From positions 2,992 to 23,799 of the forward strand of contig JAOXYB010072611.1 in NCBI GenBank assembly GCA_028565635.1: a DNA stretch of 20,808 nt. Direction: 5' to 3'. The translations under genes were made by a program, and so were the position numbers. Source of the stretch: Phoronis ovalis (taxonomy: Eukaryota; Phoronida; Phoronidae). Shown piece by piece: positions 20,732 through 20,808 of this stretch (positions within the stretch are counted from its first letter, which is position 1; the number at the start of each line of letters is the position of its first letter). Under the pieces are notes generated by a model that saw only the letters and a list, made by a program, of their open reading frames with translations, searched no databases and was not told where the DNA came from.

Positions 20732-20808
20732 GATTGATTGATTGATTTTATTCTGGTACATGAAACAACAAATATATACAATAAATAAATTACAATAAAT
20801 AAAAATGG
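20732..20808 (-). mobile_element. 3' tail of a LINE-like retroelement, cut by window edge
   Basis: Read on the minus strand, A/T-rich sequence with several TTTATT words leads into an AATAAAA tract and then four AATC units, ending at 20732. An AATAAA followed by a short tetranucleotide tail such as (AATC)n is typical of 3' ends of CR1/L2-clade LINEs in invertebrates. The element body, if present, lies to the right of the window. Only 77 bases are visible and a simple A/T-rich microsatellite is the alternative. Confidence 0.4.

Overview
This is an AT-rich window of animal nuclear DNA (roughly two thirds A+T by eye). Its spliced, intron-rich gene, single-exon forkhead gene, TATA-type promoter and AATAAA signals all point to a metazoan. 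The gene content and sequence style fit a lophotrochozoan, probably a mollusc, but that rank is inference. There is no bacterial-style operon or CRISPR array, and I found no tRNA.

Left part (1 to about 9,625): the 3' end of a plus-strand gene for GDP-mannose 4,6-dehydratase (GMDS). Four exons (600-718, 2173-2269, 8361-8429, 8788-8850) join in frame into the C-terminal 115 residues and a stop codon. The enzyme makes the first committed step of GDP-fucose synthesis. Its introns hold a MITE-like element with inverted ends (about 971-1428), a cluster of AGGTCA nuclear-receptor half-sites (1484-1815), several CTCF-like motifs and a two-copy 27-bp tandem repeat.

Middle (about 9,626 to 16,160): about 6.5 kb of gene-poor DNA between GMDS and the Fox gene. 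It contains one weak candidate exon (10408-10524), an E-box/Runx-type motif cluster (12124-12210), a TA microsatellite, several perfect palindromes, and a copy of the Fox gene's 3' end (about 14793-14929).

Right part: an intact single-exon FoxL1-type forkhead transcription factor (16450-17469, 339 aa) with a complete forkhead domain, an eh1-type Groucho-binding motif, a plausible promoter (TATA 16164-16170, inverted CCAAT 16068-16072) and a tandem AATAAA signal (18047-18056). From about 18,080 to the end there is no recognisable gene. A minus-strand LINE-like 3' tail enters at the right edge (20732-20808).

The two genes have unrelated biochemical roles, but their adjacency is notable. In vertebrates GMDS flanks a cluster of FoxQ1/FoxF/FoxC genes, so the window probably shows the edge of the ancient bilaterian Fox cluster (FoxC-FoxF-FoxL1-FoxQ1) with its old neighbour still attached. 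The strongest unexplained signal is the duplicated FoxL1 3' end: a 34-bp core at 32/34 identity sits both just after the FoxL1 stop codon and 2.6 kb upstream.
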